Below are positions 11,896-21,849 of a DNA stretch of 64,000 nucleotides, piece by piece. Made by a program: the position numbers and the translations under genes. This DNA is from Streptomyces sp. f51 (GTDB taxonomy: Bacteria > Actinomycetota > Actinomycetes > Streptomycetales > Streptomycetaceae). Position 1 is the first letter of the stretch, and each line of letters begins with the position of its first letter. The stretch covers positions 2,290,501 through 2,354,500 of the forward strand of contig NZ_CP149798.1 in assembly GCF_037940415.1 (NCBI RefSeq), written 5' to 3'. Under the pieces are notes generated by a model. The model was not told the DNA's origin. It saw nothing but the letters and a program-made list of their open reading frames with translations, and did no database searches.

Positions 11896-13428
11896 ATGAC
11901 CACGAACGCGACCACCGAGTCCACCCTCCGAGGCCCCGGCGCCGGCACGCCGGGCGTCGATCCCTCCCCCACGAACGGCCCCCGGGCCGCGACCTCCGCC
12001 GGGTCACCCGCCCCGGGGAAGGGCGGCCGGCCCCAACGCCAGGACCGGCTGTCCGGGCGGGACGCGCTGGTGCTGTTCGTGCTGTGCGCCGCCCAGTTCA
12101 TGGTCGCGCTGGACTTCTCGGTCCTGAACGTGGCGCTGCCCGTCCTCGGCCGCGGCCTCGGCATGAGCCCGTCCGCGCTCCAGTGGGCCGTCACCGCCTT
12201 CGCGCTGCCCTCGGGCGGCTTCCTGCTCCTGTTCGGCCGGATCGGCGACCTGTTCGGCCGCCGGGGTCTCTTCCTGGCCGGGCTGAGCCTGTTCGGGGCG
12301 GCCTCGCTGCTCGCGACCCTCGCCTGGGACCCGGCGTCGTTCCTGGCCGGACGGGCCCTGCAAGGGCTCGCCGCGGCGGCGATCGTGCCGACGGGCATGT
12401 CGCTGCTGACCACGACCTTCCCCGAGGGCCCGGCGCGTGACCGCGCGCTCGGCATCTCCGGCACGCTCCTGTCGCTCGGCTTCACGGTCGGCATGGTGGC
12501 GGGCGGTGTCCTGACCGACGCACTGGGCTGGCGCTCGACGATGGGCCTGCTGTCGCTGTTCGCGCTGGTCGTGCTGCCGCCGGCGCTCGGCCTGCTGCCC
12601 ACGTCCGGCCCCCGGAACACGGGCGCCGCGGACCGCCCCCGCCTGGACGTCCCCGGCGCGGTCACCGTCACCGGCGGCCTGCTGTCCCTGATCTACGCGC
12701 TGTCGACGGCGGCCGAGCGCGGCTTCGGCGGCGCGGACGTCGTCACGGCCCTCGTCCTGGGTGTGCTGCTGCTCGGCGCCTTCGTCCGGATCGAATCCCG
12801 TGCCGCCGCCCCGCTCGTCAGCCTGAGGATGCTGCGCCGCCCCACGGTCGCGTGGGGCAACCTGGGCGGCCTGGTCACGTTCTCGATGATGTCGACGGTC
12901 GTCTTCGTGCTGACCCTGTACCTCCAGGAGACGCTCGGCCTCTCCGCCTTCGAGACGGGCCTGGTCTTCGGCGTGCAGGGAGTGCTGTCGGCCGTCGCCG
13001 GGATGTACGCGCCGAAGGTCATCGGCCGCTTCGGCGCCCGGCGCACGCTGGCCGGCTCGCTGGCGGGGCAGGGGGCGTTCGTGGCGGGGATGCTGCTGCT
13101 GGACGCGCACACCCGGTCCGTCTGGATCGCCACCGCCGGGGTGTCGCTGGCCAGCATGTTCCATCTGGGCGCGATCATCTCGTACGGCCTGACCGTGACC
13201 TCGGGCGTCCCCGACGAGGAGCAGGGGCTGGCCACCGGTCTGGTGACCTCCACCCAGCAGGTGGGCATCACCGTCGGCATCCCGCTCCTCGGCGTCCTCG
13301 CGACCACCTCCGGCGACCTGCTGAACGGCGTGCGCACGGTGCTGGCCCTGGACGCGGCGATCGTGCTCGCGGCGGCGGCGCTGGTCGCCGTGGGACTCGG
13401 GCGGCGGGGCGCGGCGGGCGCCCGCTGA
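11896..13428 (+). CDS. MFS exporter, DHA2 (EmrB/QacA) type
   Basis: A 510-aa transporter predicted to have 14 membrane helices. After a Pro/Gly/Thr-rich cytoplasmic N-terminus of about 50 residues the first helix contains the DHA2 signature FMVALDFSVLNVALP; motif A appears as LFGRIGDLFGRRGLFLAG and motif C-like Gly-rich segments follow. Members export drugs or natural products by proton antiport. The divergent MmyB-type gene is the likely regulator. Start ATG at 11896 is the only good start ahead of the first helix; the frame is open further upstream but that part is antisense to the regulator. Confidence 0.88.
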   Translation: MTTNATTESTLRGPGAGTPGVDPSPTNGPRAATSAGSPAPGKGGRPQRQDRLSGRDALVLFVLCAAQFMVALDFSVLNVALPVLGRGLGMSPSALQWAVTAFALPSGGFLLLFGRIGDLFGRRGLFLAGLSLFGAASLLATLAWDPASFLAGRALQGLAAAAIVPTGMSLLTTTFPEGPARDRALGISGTLLSLGFTVGMVAGGVLTDALGWRSTMGLLSLFALVVLPPALGLLPTSGPRNTGAADRPRLDVPGAVTVTGGLLSLIYALSTAAERGFGGADVVTALVLGVLLLGAFVRIESRAAAPLVSLRMLRRPTVAWGNLGGLVTFSMMSTVVFVLTLYLQETLGLSAFETGLVFGVQGVLSAVAGMYAPKVIGRFGARRTLAGSLAGQGAFVAGMLLLDAHTRSVWIATAGVSLASMFHLGAIISYGLTVTSGVPDEEQGLATGLVTSTQQVGITVGIPLLGVLATTSGDLLNGVRTVLALDAAIVLAAAALVAVGLGRRGAAGAR

Positions 13429-13514
13429 GGGCAGCGCCGGACCGTCCCGGGTCGGGTCGGTCGGCCACGGGCCGGGATCGGTCGGCCACGGGTCAGGAGC
13501 GGTCGGCCCCGGCC

Positions 13515-13874
13515 TCAGGGGCGGTCGAGGCGCAGGCGCTCGGCACGTGGCAGACCGGCCACGACGAGATCGTAGGAATCCTCGACGAGCTCCCGGACCA
13601 GACGGTCCGGGAGCTCTCCGTCGACCGTCACCGTGTTCCAGTGCCGCTTGTTCATGTGATAGCCGGGGGCGATCAGCCCCGGGTGCTGCTCGCGCAGCCG
13701 GATCGCGTCCTGCGGGTCGCACTTCAGGTTGACCTTGAGCGGGCGTCCGTCCAGGTTCGTCAGCGCGAAGAGCTTGCCCAGCACCTTGAAGACCGAGGTC
13801 TCGGGGTTGAAGGGGAAGTCCTCGACGGCCGCGTTGAAGGACAGACAGAACGCGCGCAGCTGCTGCGGGGTCAC
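13515..13874 (-). CDS. MmcQ/YjbR family protein
   Basis: A 119-aa cytoplasmic protein of the CyaY-like-fold MmcQ/YjbR family (DUF1801-like size): LRAFCLSFNAAVEDFPFNPETSVFKVLGKLFAL, LKVNLKCDPQDAIRLREQHPGLIAPGYHMNKRHWNTV. Such proteins are proposed to bind DNA or small ligands, but no activity is established. The GTG start overlaps the stop of the upstream CBS-domain gene (GTGA), so it is the last gene of the phoH-ybeY-CNNM run. Confidence 0.85.
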   Translation of the reverse strand: MTPQQLRAFCLSFNAAVEDFPFNPETSVFKVLGKLFALTNLDGRPLKVNLKCDPQDAIRLREQHPGLIAPGYHMNKRHWNTVTVDGELPDRLVRELVEDSYDLVVAGLPRAERLRLDRP

Positions 13875-15175
13875 TCCGGCTTCTCCTCCCGCGGGGAGCC
13901 GGCCGGGCCGACCGGCTCGACGAGGACCGTGACGATCTTGTTCCGGCGGCCGGCGGCGGCCTCCGCGGTGAGGCGCAGTTCGCGTCCGTCGGGCAGTTCG
14001 ACCACCGAGGAGGCGCCGGCGATCGGGACCCGCCCCAGCGCCTTGGCCAGCAGTCCGCCGACGGTCTCCACGTCCTCGTCGTCGTAGGCCTCGAAGCCGT
14101 ACAGCTCGCCGAGGTCGCCGATGTCGAGGCGGGCGGTCACCCGGAAGCGGTCGTCGCCGAGCTCCTGGACGGGGGGCAGCTCGCGGTCGTACTCGTCGGT
14201 GATCTCGCCGACGATCTCCTCGAGGATGTCCTCGATGGTGACGATGCCGGCCGTGCCGCCGTACTCGTCGATGACGACGGCGACGTGATTGCGCTCCTGC
14301 TGCATCTCGCGCAGCAGGTCGCCCGCGTTCTTGGTGTCGGGCACGAACGTGGCCGGGCGCATGGCCGTGGAGACCAGCTCGGACTCGGCCTCGCGGCTGA
14401 TGTGCGTCTTGCGGGCCAGGTCCTTGAGGTAGACGATCCCGACGATGTCGTCCTCGTTCTCGCCGGTCACGGGTATGCGCGAGAAGCCCGAGCGCAGGGC
14501 CAGGGTGAGGGCCTGCCGGATGGTCTTGTAGCGCTCGATGACGACGAGGTCGGTGCGGGGCACCATGACCTCGCGCACGAGGGTGTCGCCGAGCTCGAAG
14601 ACGGAGTGCACCATGCGGCGCTCCTCGTCCTCGATCAGCGACTCCTTCTCGGCGAGGTCGACCATCGCCCGCAGTTCCGCCTCGGAGGCGAACGGGCCGC
14701 GCCTGAATCCCTTGCCGGGGGTGAGCGCGTTGCCGATGAGGATGAGCAGCGGCGGGATCGGGCCCATGATCCGGGCCAGCGGCAGCAGCACGTACGCCGC
14801 CGCGGTGGCGGTGTTCAGCGGGTGCTGGCGGCCGATGGTGCGCGGCGAGACCCCGACCGCGACGTACGAGACGAGGACCATGACGGCGATCGCGACGGCG
14901 AGGGCCTGCCAGGTCTTGTCGAACTCCTTGAGGCAGGCGTAGACGACGAGCGCGGCGGCCGCCATCTCGCAGGCCACGCGGACCAGCAGCGCCACGTTCA
15001 GATAGCGCGTCGGGTCCGCGGTGACCTGGGCGAGCTTGGCGCTGCCGCGCCGGCCGCCGCGGACCGCCTCCTCGGCGCGGAAGCTGGAGACGCGCGCGAG
15101 GCCCGCCTCCGCGCACGCGGCGAGCCAGGCGACGACGACCAGAACGATGGCACCGATGACCAGCTGTGGACTCAT
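13871..15175 (-). CDS. CNNM-type transmembrane protein with CBS pair (hemolysin C family)
   Basis: A 434-aa membrane protein. Residues 1-150 hold the DUF21/CNNM transmembrane domain ([26 protein letters not shown] and further helices). Two CBS motifs follow ([21 protein letters not shown] and [50 protein letters not shown]), and a C-terminal CorC_HlyC/transporter-associated domain ends the protein. CNNM/CorC proteins take part in Mg2+ or Co2+ transport. The ATG overlaps the ybeY stop by 4 bp. Confidence 0.92.
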   Translation of the reverse strand: MSPQLVIGAIVLVVVAWLAACAEAGLARVSSFRAEEAVRGGRRGSAKLAQVTADPTRYLNVALLVRVACEMAAAALVVYACLKEFDKTWQALAVAIAVMVLVSYVAVGVSPRTIGRQHPLNTATAAAYVLLPLARIMGPIPPLLILIGNALTPGKGFRRGPFASEAELRAMVDLAEKESLIEDEERRMVHSVFELGDTLVREVMVPRTDLVVIERYKTIRQALTLALRSGFSRIPVTGENEDDIVGIVYLKDLARKTHISREAESELVSTAMRPATFVPDTKNAGDLLREMQQERNHVAVVIDEYGGTAGIVTIEDILEEIVGEITDEYDRELPPVQELGDDRFRVTARLDIGDLGELYGFEAYDDEDVETVGGLLAKALGRVPIAGASSVVELPDGRELRLTAEAAAGRRNKIVTVLVEPVGPAGSPREEKPE

Positions 15176-15669
15176 GACACGGTCGGGGCCGGAGACGGAC
15201 CCGTGATGCCCTTCTCCGCACGCCAGCCGTCCACGATGGCGGCCTGGAGGCCGAACATCTCGGCCTTCTCGTCGGCCTCCTCGTGGTCGTAGCCGAGCAG
15301 GTGCAGCACACCGTGGACGGTGAGCAGCTGGAGCTCCTCGTCCATGGAGTGCTCCGTCGGGGCGTCCTTGCCCTGGCGCTCGGCGACCTCGGGGCAGAGC
15401 ACGATGTCGCCGAGCAGACCCTGCGGCGGCTCGTCGTCGTCCTTCGACGGCGGGCGCAGCTCGTCCATCGGGAAGGACATGACGTCCGTCGGGCCCGGCA
15501 GGTCCATCCACTGGATGTGGAGCTGCTCCATGGCGTCGGTGTCCACGACGATCACCGAGAGCTCGGAGAGCGGGTGGATGCGCATCCGTGCGAGCGCGTA
15601 GCGGGCGATGTCGAGGATCGCCTGCTCGTCGACCTCGGTTCCGGACTCGTTGTTGACGTCGATCGACAT
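15172..15669 (-). CDS. ybeY: Endoribonuclease YbeY
   Basis: A 165-aa single-strand endoribonuclease for 16S rRNA 3' maturation and 70S quality control. The zinc motif is [16 protein letters not shown] (HxxxHxxGYDH). [10 protein letters not shown] matches the conserved TDVLSFP segment. It lies 12 bp downstream of phoH and overlaps the CNNM gene, the order found across actinobacteria. Confidence 0.95.
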   Translation of the reverse strand: MSIDVNNESGTEVDEQAILDIARYALARMRIHPLSELSVIVVDTDAMEQLHIQWMDLPGPTDVMSFPMDELRPPSKDDDEPPQGLLGDIVLCPEVAERQGKDAPTEHSMDEELQLLTVHGVLHLLGYDHEEADEKAEMFGLQAAIVDGWRAEKGITGPSPAPTVS

Positions 15670-15681
15670 GGCTGTGCTGGT

Positions 15682-16740
15682 CTACTTCCCTTTGTGGCCC
15701 CGGCTCTTGTGGGAGCCGTTCTCGGTGCCGTTCTCGCTGTCGTACTTCTCGTACGCGTCGACGATACGGCCGACCAGCTTGTGCCGGACGACATCCTGGG
15801 ACGTGAGCCGCGAGAAGTGGACGTCCTCGACACCCTCCAGGATGTCCTGGACCTGCCGCAGACCCGACTTCGTGCCGCTCGGGAGGTCGACCTGCGTCAC
15901 GTCACCCGTGATGACGATCTTCGAGTCGAAGCCGAGCCGGGTGAGGAACATCTTCATCTGCTCGGGGCTCGTGTTCTGGGCCTCGTCCAGGATGATGAAG
16001 GCGTCGTTCAGGGTCCTGCCGCGCATGTACGCCAGCGGGGCCACCTCGATCGTCCCCGAGGCCATCAGCTTCGGGATCGAGTCCGGGTCGAGCATGTCGT
16101 GCAGCGCGTCGTACAGCGGGCGCAGATACGGGTCGATCTTCTCGTAGAGCGTGCCGGGCAGGAAGCCGAGACGCTCGCCGGCCTCGACCGCCGGGCGGGT
16201 CAGGATGATCCGGTTGACCTGCTTGGACTGGAGCGCCTGGACGGCCTTCGCCATGGCGAGGTACGTCTTGCCGGTGCCCGCGGGGCCGATGCCGAACACG
16301 ATCGTGTGCTTGTCGATGGCGTCGACATAGCGCTTCTGGTTGAGGGTCTTGGGGCGGATCGTGCGGCCTCGCGAGGACAGGATGTTCTGCGTGAGCACCT
16401 CGGCCGGAGTCTCCTGGCCGTCGCCCTCCCCGTTCCCGCTCGCCCTGAGCATGGCGATCGAGCGTTCCACTGCGTCCTCCGTCATGGGCTGCCCCGTGCG
16501 GAGCACCAGCATCATCTCGTCGAACAGGCGCTGGACGAGCGCGACTTCACCGGCGTCGCCCACCGCGCTGATCTCGTTGCCCCGGACGTGGATGTCGGCC
16601 GCCGGGAAGGCCTTCTCGATCACGCGCAGCAAGGAGTCTCCGGAACCCAGAACGGTCACCATGGGGTGCTTGGCCGGGACGGTGAAGTGCGCGCGTGCCT
16701 GCCCCTGGACGGGGCCGTGAGCTGTGGGTGTCTGAGTCAT
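15682..16740 (-). CDS. phoH: PhoH-like ATPase
   Basis: A 352-aa PhoH family protein: Walker A FGIGPAGTGKTYLAMA near residue 145, Walker B-like FIILDEAQN, LTRPAVEAGERLGFLPG and TGDVTQVDLP. The family is linked to RNA metabolism and often sits beside ybeY. The start MTQTPTAHGP is chosen over the upstream frame extension because the extension is Cys/Arg-rich and unlike the family. It is the first gene of the ybeY-CNNM-YjbR operon. Confidence 0.94.
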   Translation of the reverse strand: MTQTPTAHGPVQGQARAHFTVPAKHPMVTVLGSGDSLLRVIEKAFPAADIHVRGNEISAVGDAGEVALVQRLFDEMMLVLRTGQPMTEDAVERSIAMLRASGNGEGDGQETPAEVLTQNILSSRGRTIRPKTLNQKRYVDAIDKHTIVFGIGPAGTGKTYLAMAKAVQALQSKQVNRIILTRPAVEAGERLGFLPGTLYEKIDPYLRPLYDALHDMLDPDSIPKLMASGTIEVAPLAYMRGRTLNDAFIILDEAQNTSPEQMKMFLTRLGFDSKIVITGDVTQVDLPSGTKSGLRQVQDILEGVEDVHFSRLTSQDVVRHKLVGRIVDAYEKYDSENGTENGSHKSRGHKGK

Positions 16741-16890
16741 GGGCCGGCTCTGTAGGCCTGCGTTACCTCCTAGGTCGGCACGCTTGCCACACGGGCAGCC
16801 TTGCGGTTCCCAGCGTACGTCGCGGCGCACACGGACCCGTAGGGCTTTTCCCGCGGTGACGAGGTCGTGACCTGAGGAGGCCCCGGACCC

Positions 16891-17994
16891 TCAGGCCGAG
16901 CGGCCGAAGCCGATCGTCGGGACCGCCCGGCGCAGCGGCCAGGGACGCGTGACCTCCGGGAGCAGGCCCTCCAGGAAGGCGTACCGGCTCAGGGCCGCCG
17001 GGTCCTGGTCGGCGACCGAGTGGACCCGGCGCCACCAGGCCGCGATCTCCGACCAGCCGGGCGCCGACAGCGATCCGCCGAACTCCTGGACGGAGAGCGC
17101 CGCGGTCAGCCCGGCGAAGGCGAGCCGGTCGGCCAGCGGCCAGCCGGCCAGGGTGCCGGTGACGAAACCGGCGACGAAGACGTCTCCCGCGCCGGTGGGG
17201 TCGAGCGCCTCGACGGCGATCGCGGGGACCTCGGCGCTCTCCCCGGTGCGTCCGTCCACGGCGTAGGCGCCGTCGGAGCCGAGGGTGACGACCGCCAGCG
17301 GCACGTGGCGGGCCAGCGCGTGCGCGGCCGCGCGGGGGCAGTCGGCGCCGGTGTAGCGCATGGCCTCCTCGGCGTTGGGCAGGAACGCCTCGCAGTGCGC
17401 CAGGTCGGCGAGGCCCGCCAGGTCCCAGCGCCCGGTGTCGTCCCAGCCGACGTCCGCGAAGATCCGGGTGCCCCGGCTCGCGGCCTGCTCGATCCAGGGC
17501 GCGCGGACTCCCGGGGTCAGCGAGGCGACGGCGGCGCGGGCGCGCGGCGGGCAGTCGGGCGCGGCCTCCTCGGGCGGCGGCTCGTGCCCATGGCTGACCA
17601 TGGTCCGCTCGCCCTCGTACGCCATCGACACGGTGACCGGCGAGTGCCAGCCGGGCACGGTCCGCGACGGCGTCAGATCGATGCTCTCGCCCTGTTCCAG
17701 GGCGTCCCAGCAGTACTCGCCGTAGTGGTCGTCGCCGAAGGCGGCGGCCAGGGAGGTGCGCAGGCCGAGGCGGGCGAGGGCGGTCGCCATGTTCGCGACG
17801 CCGCCGGGGCTCGAACCCATGCCGCGTGCCCAGGACTCGGTGCCGCGCACGGGAGCGGAGTCGAGCCCGGTGAAGATGATGTCCAGGAAGACCGTGCCGG
17901 TCAGATAGACGTCCCAGGGCGGGTCGTCGGCCGTGCGCAGCCCGGCGAGCGGGTCGACATGGGCCTGGCGGAACGGTCCCTCGCCGTTGATCAC
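16891..17994 (-). CDS. PfkB-family carbohydrate kinase
   Basis: Ribokinase/PfkB-type sugar kinase of about 367 aa. Substrate-side motif GMGSSPGGVANMATALARLGLRTSLAAAFGDDHYGEY and the anion-hole signature DPTGAGDVFVAGFVTGTL near the C-terminus. The GTG at 17994 is chosen because a GGGAG ribosome site precedes it and the upstream frame extension is low-complexity. Substrate unknown; not obviously linked to its neighbours. Confidence 0.85.
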   Translation of the reverse strand: MINGEGPFRQAHVDPLAGLRTADDPPWDVYLTGTVFLDIIFTGLDSAPVRGTESWARGMGSSPGGVANMATALARLGLRTSLAAAFGDDHYGEYCWDALEQGESIDLTPSRTVPGWHSPVTVSMAYEGERTMVSHGHEPPPEEAAPDCPPRARAAVASLTPGVRAPWIEQAASRGTRIFADVGWDDTGRWDLAGLADLAHCEAFLPNAEEAMRYTGADCPRAAAHALARHVPLAVVTLGSDGAYAVDGRTGESAEVPAIAVEALDPTGAGDVFVAGFVTGTLAGWPLADRLAFAGLTAALSVQEFGGSLSAPGWSEIAAWWRRVHSVADQDPAALSRYAFLEGLLPEVTRPWPLRRAVPTIGFGRSA

Positions 17995-18404
17995 GGTGCG
18001 CTCCCTGGGGTGGTCCGGATCTGGCCAGTGTGCACCACACCGGCCACGGGGACCGCTGATCACGCCGGGGCGTCCGCTGTCCGTGGGGCGGACGGACACG
18101 TACGGTCCCGCCACGACCCGTCCCCCGTCCGGAGCCCGCCGCGACCCGTTCACCTGCCCGGACACCCCACGACCTGCCACGGTGACGGCGCCGGCGCCGG
18201 CCCCGCCTCCCCGTCCGGCGGAGGAGAGGGAGCCACCGCTACCCCGGGTCCCCCACGGCAAACAAAGAGTGCCCCAGATCACACCGCCACGCCTTCTTCG
18301 CGGACCCCCCACCTTGATACAAATTGCCCGCGCGTTCCTGTCCTTCGACGGCCGCCCCTCCCCCCTCTCTTCTTGAGCCGCCCTCGCCTGCCCTGGGAAC
18401 GCCC
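17995..18404. other. 410-bp intergenic region between divergent PfkB kinase and MFS genes
   Basis: No convincing gene. It must hold both divergent promoters. The segment near 18310-18325 (ccttgatacaaattgcc) is the only A/T-rich island and could be a -10 element or operator for the rightward MFS gene; this is a guess from composition. Confidence 0.4.
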
Positions 18405-19691
18405 GTGTCCGCCCGCACCCCCACGCCCTGGCCCCTCGTCGCCCTCTTCACGGCCGGGTACCTCGCCGCGTATCTGCTCCCCACCACCGTCGGCCGCCTC
18501 GACGCGGGACTCCCGCTGTCGGCCACCCAGGCGGGAGCCGTCGGCAGTGTCCTGCTGCTGAGCTCGGCCTCGGCCGGCTTCCTGCTCGCCTCCCGCGTCG
18601 ACCGTTTCGGCCCGCGCGCGCTGGCCCGCGCCGGGCTGCTCCTCGCCGCCGCCGGCTACGGCACCGCCGCGCTGTCGTCGGCCCTGCCCCTGGTGATCGG
18701 CGGCGCGATCGCGGGCGGCTTCGGCTCCGGCACGGCCACCACGGTCGCCGCGACCGGGATCGCCGGCCGGCCCGATCCCCACCGGGTCACCACCCTCGGC
18801 CTGTTCGGCGTCTCCGGACTCGCGGGCGCCCTGTACCTGACCATCCCCCATCTGGGCCCGGGGCACGGCTACCCGCTCGCCGCGATCGCCTGCACCGCGC
18901 TGCTCGCGCTGACCCTGACGGGACGGCTTCCCGCGCGCACCCCGGCCGCGCACGCCCCTCGCGCCGCCGCCCCGCTCCCGCACCGCCGCTCGGGTCTGCT
19001 GCTCGCCGGAGCCCTGCTCTTCTGGTCCCTGGCACAGAACTCCCTGTGGGGGGTGAGCGGCCGGATAGGTCTGACCCAGGCCGGGCTCTCCGAGGTCGAG
19101 GTCGGCGCGGTGTTCGCGGTGGCGCTCGGCGCAGGACTGCTCGGGACCCTCGGCGCGGGCGCCCTCGGCCCCCGGCTCGGCCGGGCGCTGCCGATCGGTC
19201 TGGGCACGGCCCTGATAGCCGGCTGCATCGCGCTGAGCGCGGCGGCCACCGATCTGACGTCCTTCGCTTCGGGCGAGATCGCCTGGAACGCGCTGTACCC
19301 GGTCGTGCTCTCGTACGTGCTCGGCCTCGCCGCGTCCATGGACCCGCGCGGCCGGTGGGCGGTCCTCGTCGGGTCCGCCTCCTCGCTCGGCACGGCGTGC
19401 GGCCCGCTCACCGGCAGCCTGCTCTCCGCGCGGGAGGGCTATCCGGCGATGGGGACCGTCCTGGCGGCGGGCCTGCTGCTGATCGGCGTCCCGATGACGC
19501 TCGTGGCCCTGCGCACACGGCCCGCCACCCGGATTCCCGTCGTGGAGATCGCCGTGCCGGAGATCCCTGTGCCGGAGATTCCCGTCGTCGGGATCCCGCT
19601 GGAGGGCGTGCCCGCGCAGCGGAAGGCGTACGGGACCGCGGGGCCCCGGCCCACGGCGGCCGCGCCGGCGCTCGGACCCGTGGGCGCCTGA
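18405..19691 (+). CDS. MFS transporter
   Basis: About 428 aa with 11-12 hydrophobic segments (WPLVALFTAGYLAAYLLPTTVGRLDAGLPLSATQAGAVGSVLLLSS...). GTG at 18405 is chosen because the first helix starts at once; an in-frame ATG at 18324 would add a Pro-rich leader. The C-terminal tail after the last helix contains a short imperfect repeat of the type (V/I)PEIPV (EIAVPEIPVPEIPVVGIP), unusual for an MFS tail. Substrate unknown. Confidence 0.8.
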   Translation: MSARTPTPWPLVALFTAGYLAAYLLPTTVGRLDAGLPLSATQAGAVGSVLLLSSASAGFLLASRVDRFGPRALARAGLLLAAAGYGTAALSSALPLVIGGAIAGGFGSGTATTVAATGIAGRPDPHRVTTLGLFGVSGLAGALYLTIPHLGPGHGYPLAAIACTALLALTLTGRLPARTPAAHAPRAAAPLPHRRSGLLLAGALLFWSLAQNSLWGVSGRIGLTQAGLSEVEVGAVFAVALGAGLLGTLGAGALGPRLGRALPIGLGTALIAGCIALSAAATDLTSFASGEIAWNALYPVVLSYVLGLAASMDPRGRWAVLVGSASSLGTACGPLTGSLLSAREGYPAMGTVLAAGLLLIGVPMTLVALRTRPATRIPVVEIAVPEIPVPEIPVVGIPLEGVPAQRKAYGTAGPRPTAAAPALGPVGA

Positions 19692-19698
19692 CTCCCGC

Positions 19699-19741
19699 GA
19701 GCGCCCGCCCGCCCATCGGAGGGGAGGGTGGGCGGGCGCTC
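19699..19741. terminator. Bidirectional hairpin terminator
   Basis: Stem GAGCGCCCGCCCGCCC pairing with GGGTGGGCGGGCGCTC (16 bp, one G-T), 11-base loop, between two convergent genes. Confidence 0.7.
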
Positions 19742-19747
19742 GACGGG

Positions 19748-19786
19748 CTACGGGGCTACGGGGCTACGGGGCTACGGGGCTACGGG
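19748..19786. repeat. 8-bp tandem repeat (CTACGGGG, five units)
   Basis: Four full copies of CTACGGGG and a fifth of 7 bp, head to tail. The repeat runs into the stop codon and last codon of the convergent deaminase gene: the CTA at 19780-19782 is its TAG stop on the minus strand. A slippage-prone simple repeat. Confidence 0.9.
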
Positions 19787-20772
19787 AACTCGTACGCCTC
19801 GACCTCGGCGATGTACCGCGCCCGCCGCTCCTCGTCGTGCTCCAGGAAGGACGCCTCGAACGAGTTGCGCGCCAGCTCCCGTAGCCGCTCCTCGCCGAGC
19901 CCGAGGGCCTCGCGCACCGCGCCGAAGTTGTCCCCGGCGTACCCGCCGAAGTAGGCCGGGTCGTCGGAGTTGACCGTGCACAGCAGACCGGCGTCCATCA
20001 TGGCGGGCAGCGGGTGCTCCGCCAGGACGTCCACGGCGCGCAGCCGCACGTTCGACAGCGGGCACAGGGTCAGCGGGACCCGCTCGCGGACCAGCCGCTC
20101 GACGAGCTCGGGGTCCTCCATGCAGCGCAGCCCGTGGTCGACGCGCTCGACGCCGAGGATGTCCAGGGCCTCGGTGATGTACGCGGGCGGCCCCTCCTCC
20201 CCTGCGTGCGCGACGCGCCGCAGACCCAGCCCGGCGGCGGCCTCGTACACCGCGCGGAACTTGACGGGCGGGTGGCCGACCTCGGCGGAGTCCAGGCCGA
20301 CGCCCGTGATCCGGTCGAGGTAGGGCTTCGCGGCCTCCAGGGTGTCCATGGCGGACTCGGCGGACTCGTCGCGCAGGAAGCACATGATCAGCTGGGTGGA
20401 GACGCCGTGGGTCTCCTCGCTGCGCCCGAGCGCCCGCCACAGCCCCTCGACGACGGTCCCCATCGGCACGCCCCGGGCGATGTGCGCCTGCGGGTCGAAG
20501 AAGATCTCCGCGTGCCGTACGCCCTGCGCCGCGGCGCGGGCGAGATAGGCGTCGGCAAGATCGGCGAAGTCCGCTTCGGTCCGCAAGACGGCCATGAGTT
20601 CGTAGTACAGGTTCAGGAAGGTCTGGAGGTCGTCGAAGAGGTACGCCTTGCGCAGGTCCTCGGTGTCCGCGTACGGCAGGGTGACGCCGTTGCGCGCCGC
20701 GAGGGCGAAGGCCAGCTCGGGTTCGAGGGTGCCTTCGATGTGGAGGTGCAGTTCAGCCTTGGGGAGGGACAT
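19780..20772 (-). CDS. Adenosine/adenine deaminase family enzyme
   Basis: A 330-aa metal-dependent hydrolase of the Add superfamily that deaminates an adenine-containing substrate to the 6-oxo form. Zinc ligands and catalytic residues: PKAELHLHIEGTL (HxH) at the start, RRVAHAGEEGP (HAGE) near 195, VERVDHGL, and TVNSDDPAYFGG near 275. The SDDPAYFGG form is that of the adenine-deaminase branch (yeast Aah1-like) rather than the SLNTDDP of classical adenosine deaminase, so adenine or an aminodeoxyfutalosine-like substrate is possible. The MSLPKAELHLH start matches the family. Confidence 0.85.
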   Translation of the reverse strand: MSLPKAELHLHIEGTLEPELAFALAARNGVTLPYADTEDLRKAYLFDDLQTFLNLYYELMAVLRTEADFADLADAYLARAAAQGVRHAEIFFDPQAHIARGVPMGTVVEGLWRALGRSEETHGVSTQLIMCFLRDESAESAMDTLEAAKPYLDRITGVGLDSAEVGHPPVKFRAVYEAAAGLGLRRVAHAGEEGPPAYITEALDILGVERVDHGLRCMEDPELVERLVRERVPLTLCPLSNVRLRAVDVLAEHPLPAMMDAGLLCTVNSDDPAYFGGYAGDNFGAVREALGLGEERLRELARNSFEASFLEHDEERRARYIAEVEAYEFP

Positions 20773-20937
20773 CGAAGCATCGTACGGTTCCTCCCCCGAC
20801 GTACCGAAAACGGCACCTTCCCGGCACCGGACGTCCCAGGCGTCGGGCGCCGGCACCGGACATGCCCGGCGTCGGGCGTCCCTGGTAACCGGACCCGGAA
20901 CCGGCACCGGGCGTCACGGCCCCCGTCCGCCGTGTCC

Positions 20938-21843
20938 TCAGTGCCGCTTCGGGACCGGCACCCTCACCAGGTCCTGCGCCACCGTCAGTTCCCCGTCGAA
21001 CCCCGCCGCGCGGGCCTCGCGCTCGAACTCCCCGGCGTCGGGGTAGCGCTGGCTGAAGTGGGTGAGCACGAGGTGCCGCACCCCCGCCTCCTTGGCCACC
21101 CGGCCGGCCTGGCCGGCCGTCAGATGGCCGTGGTCGGCCGCCAGCTTGTGGTCGCCGTCGAGGAACGTCGACTCGATGACCAGCAGGTCGCAGCCCTCGG
21201 CGAGCGCGTCCACGCCCTCGCACAGCCGGGTGTCCATGACGAACGCGAACTTCTGTCCCGGCCGGACCTCGCTGACGTCGTCCAGCGTGACGCCCCGCAG
21301 GGAGCCGTCCCGTTGCAGCACCCCGACGTCGGGCCCCTTGATGCCGTGCCGGGCGAGCAGCTCCGGCAGCATCCGCCGGCCGTCCGGCTCGACCAGCCGG
21401 TAGCCGAAGGACTCGACGGGGTGCGAGAGCCTGCGGGCCTCCAGGGTGTAGGCGGGGGTCGTCGCGAGGACGCCGTCGTCCGCGACCGGCGCCTCGGTCA
21501 GCGGCACGGTCTCGCGGTAGGCGGTGGCGTACCGCAGCCGCTCGAAGAAGTGCGCCCCGGAGAGCGGGTAGTGCGCGGTCACCTCGTGCGGTACGCGGTC
21601 GAGGTTGATGCGCTGGATCACCCCGCCGAGTCCGAGCGCGTGGTCGCCGTGGAAGTGGGTGACGCAGATGCGGTTCAGGTCGTGCGCGGCGACCCCGGCG
21701 CGCAGCATCTGGCGCTGGGTGCCCTCTCCGGGGTCGAAGAGGAGACCCTCGCCGTCCCAGCGCAGCAGATAGCCGTTGTGGTTGCGGTGCCGGGTCGGAA
21801 CCTGGCTGGCGGTGCCGAGGACCACCAGTTCACGTGCGGACAA
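20938..21843 (-). CDS. rnz: Ribonuclease Z
   Basis: A 301-aa MBL-fold tRNA 3' endonuclease. It starts [28 protein letters not shown], with the zinc motif [17 protein letters not shown], then [26 protein letters not shown] and the C-terminal [11 protein letters not shown], all in the canonical order. Size fits bacterial RNase Z. Six bp separate it from the upstream HIT gene. Confidence 0.93.
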   Translation of the reverse strand: MSARELVVLGTASQVPTRHRNHNGYLLRWDGEGLLFDPGEGTQRQMLRAGVAAHDLNRICVTHFHGDHALGLGGVIQRINLDRVPHEVTAHYPLSGAHFFERLRYATAYRETVPLTEAPVADDGVLATTPAYTLEARRLSHPVESFGYRLVEPDGRRMLPELLARHGIKGPDVGVLQRDGSLRGVTLDDVSEVRPGQKFAFVMDTRLCEGVDALAEGCDLLVIESTFLDGDHKLAADHGHLTAGQAGRVAKEAGVRHLVLTHFSQRYPDAGEFEREARAAGFDGELTVAQDLVRVPVPKRH

Positions 21844-21849
21844 GGCCGG

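Noticed and set aside
17795..17830. GGTTCGA-like T-loop motif on the minus strand, as in a tRNA
   Set aside because: It falls inside the PfkB kinase gene (GMGSSPGG codons) and no acceptor or anticodon stem can be drawn around it.
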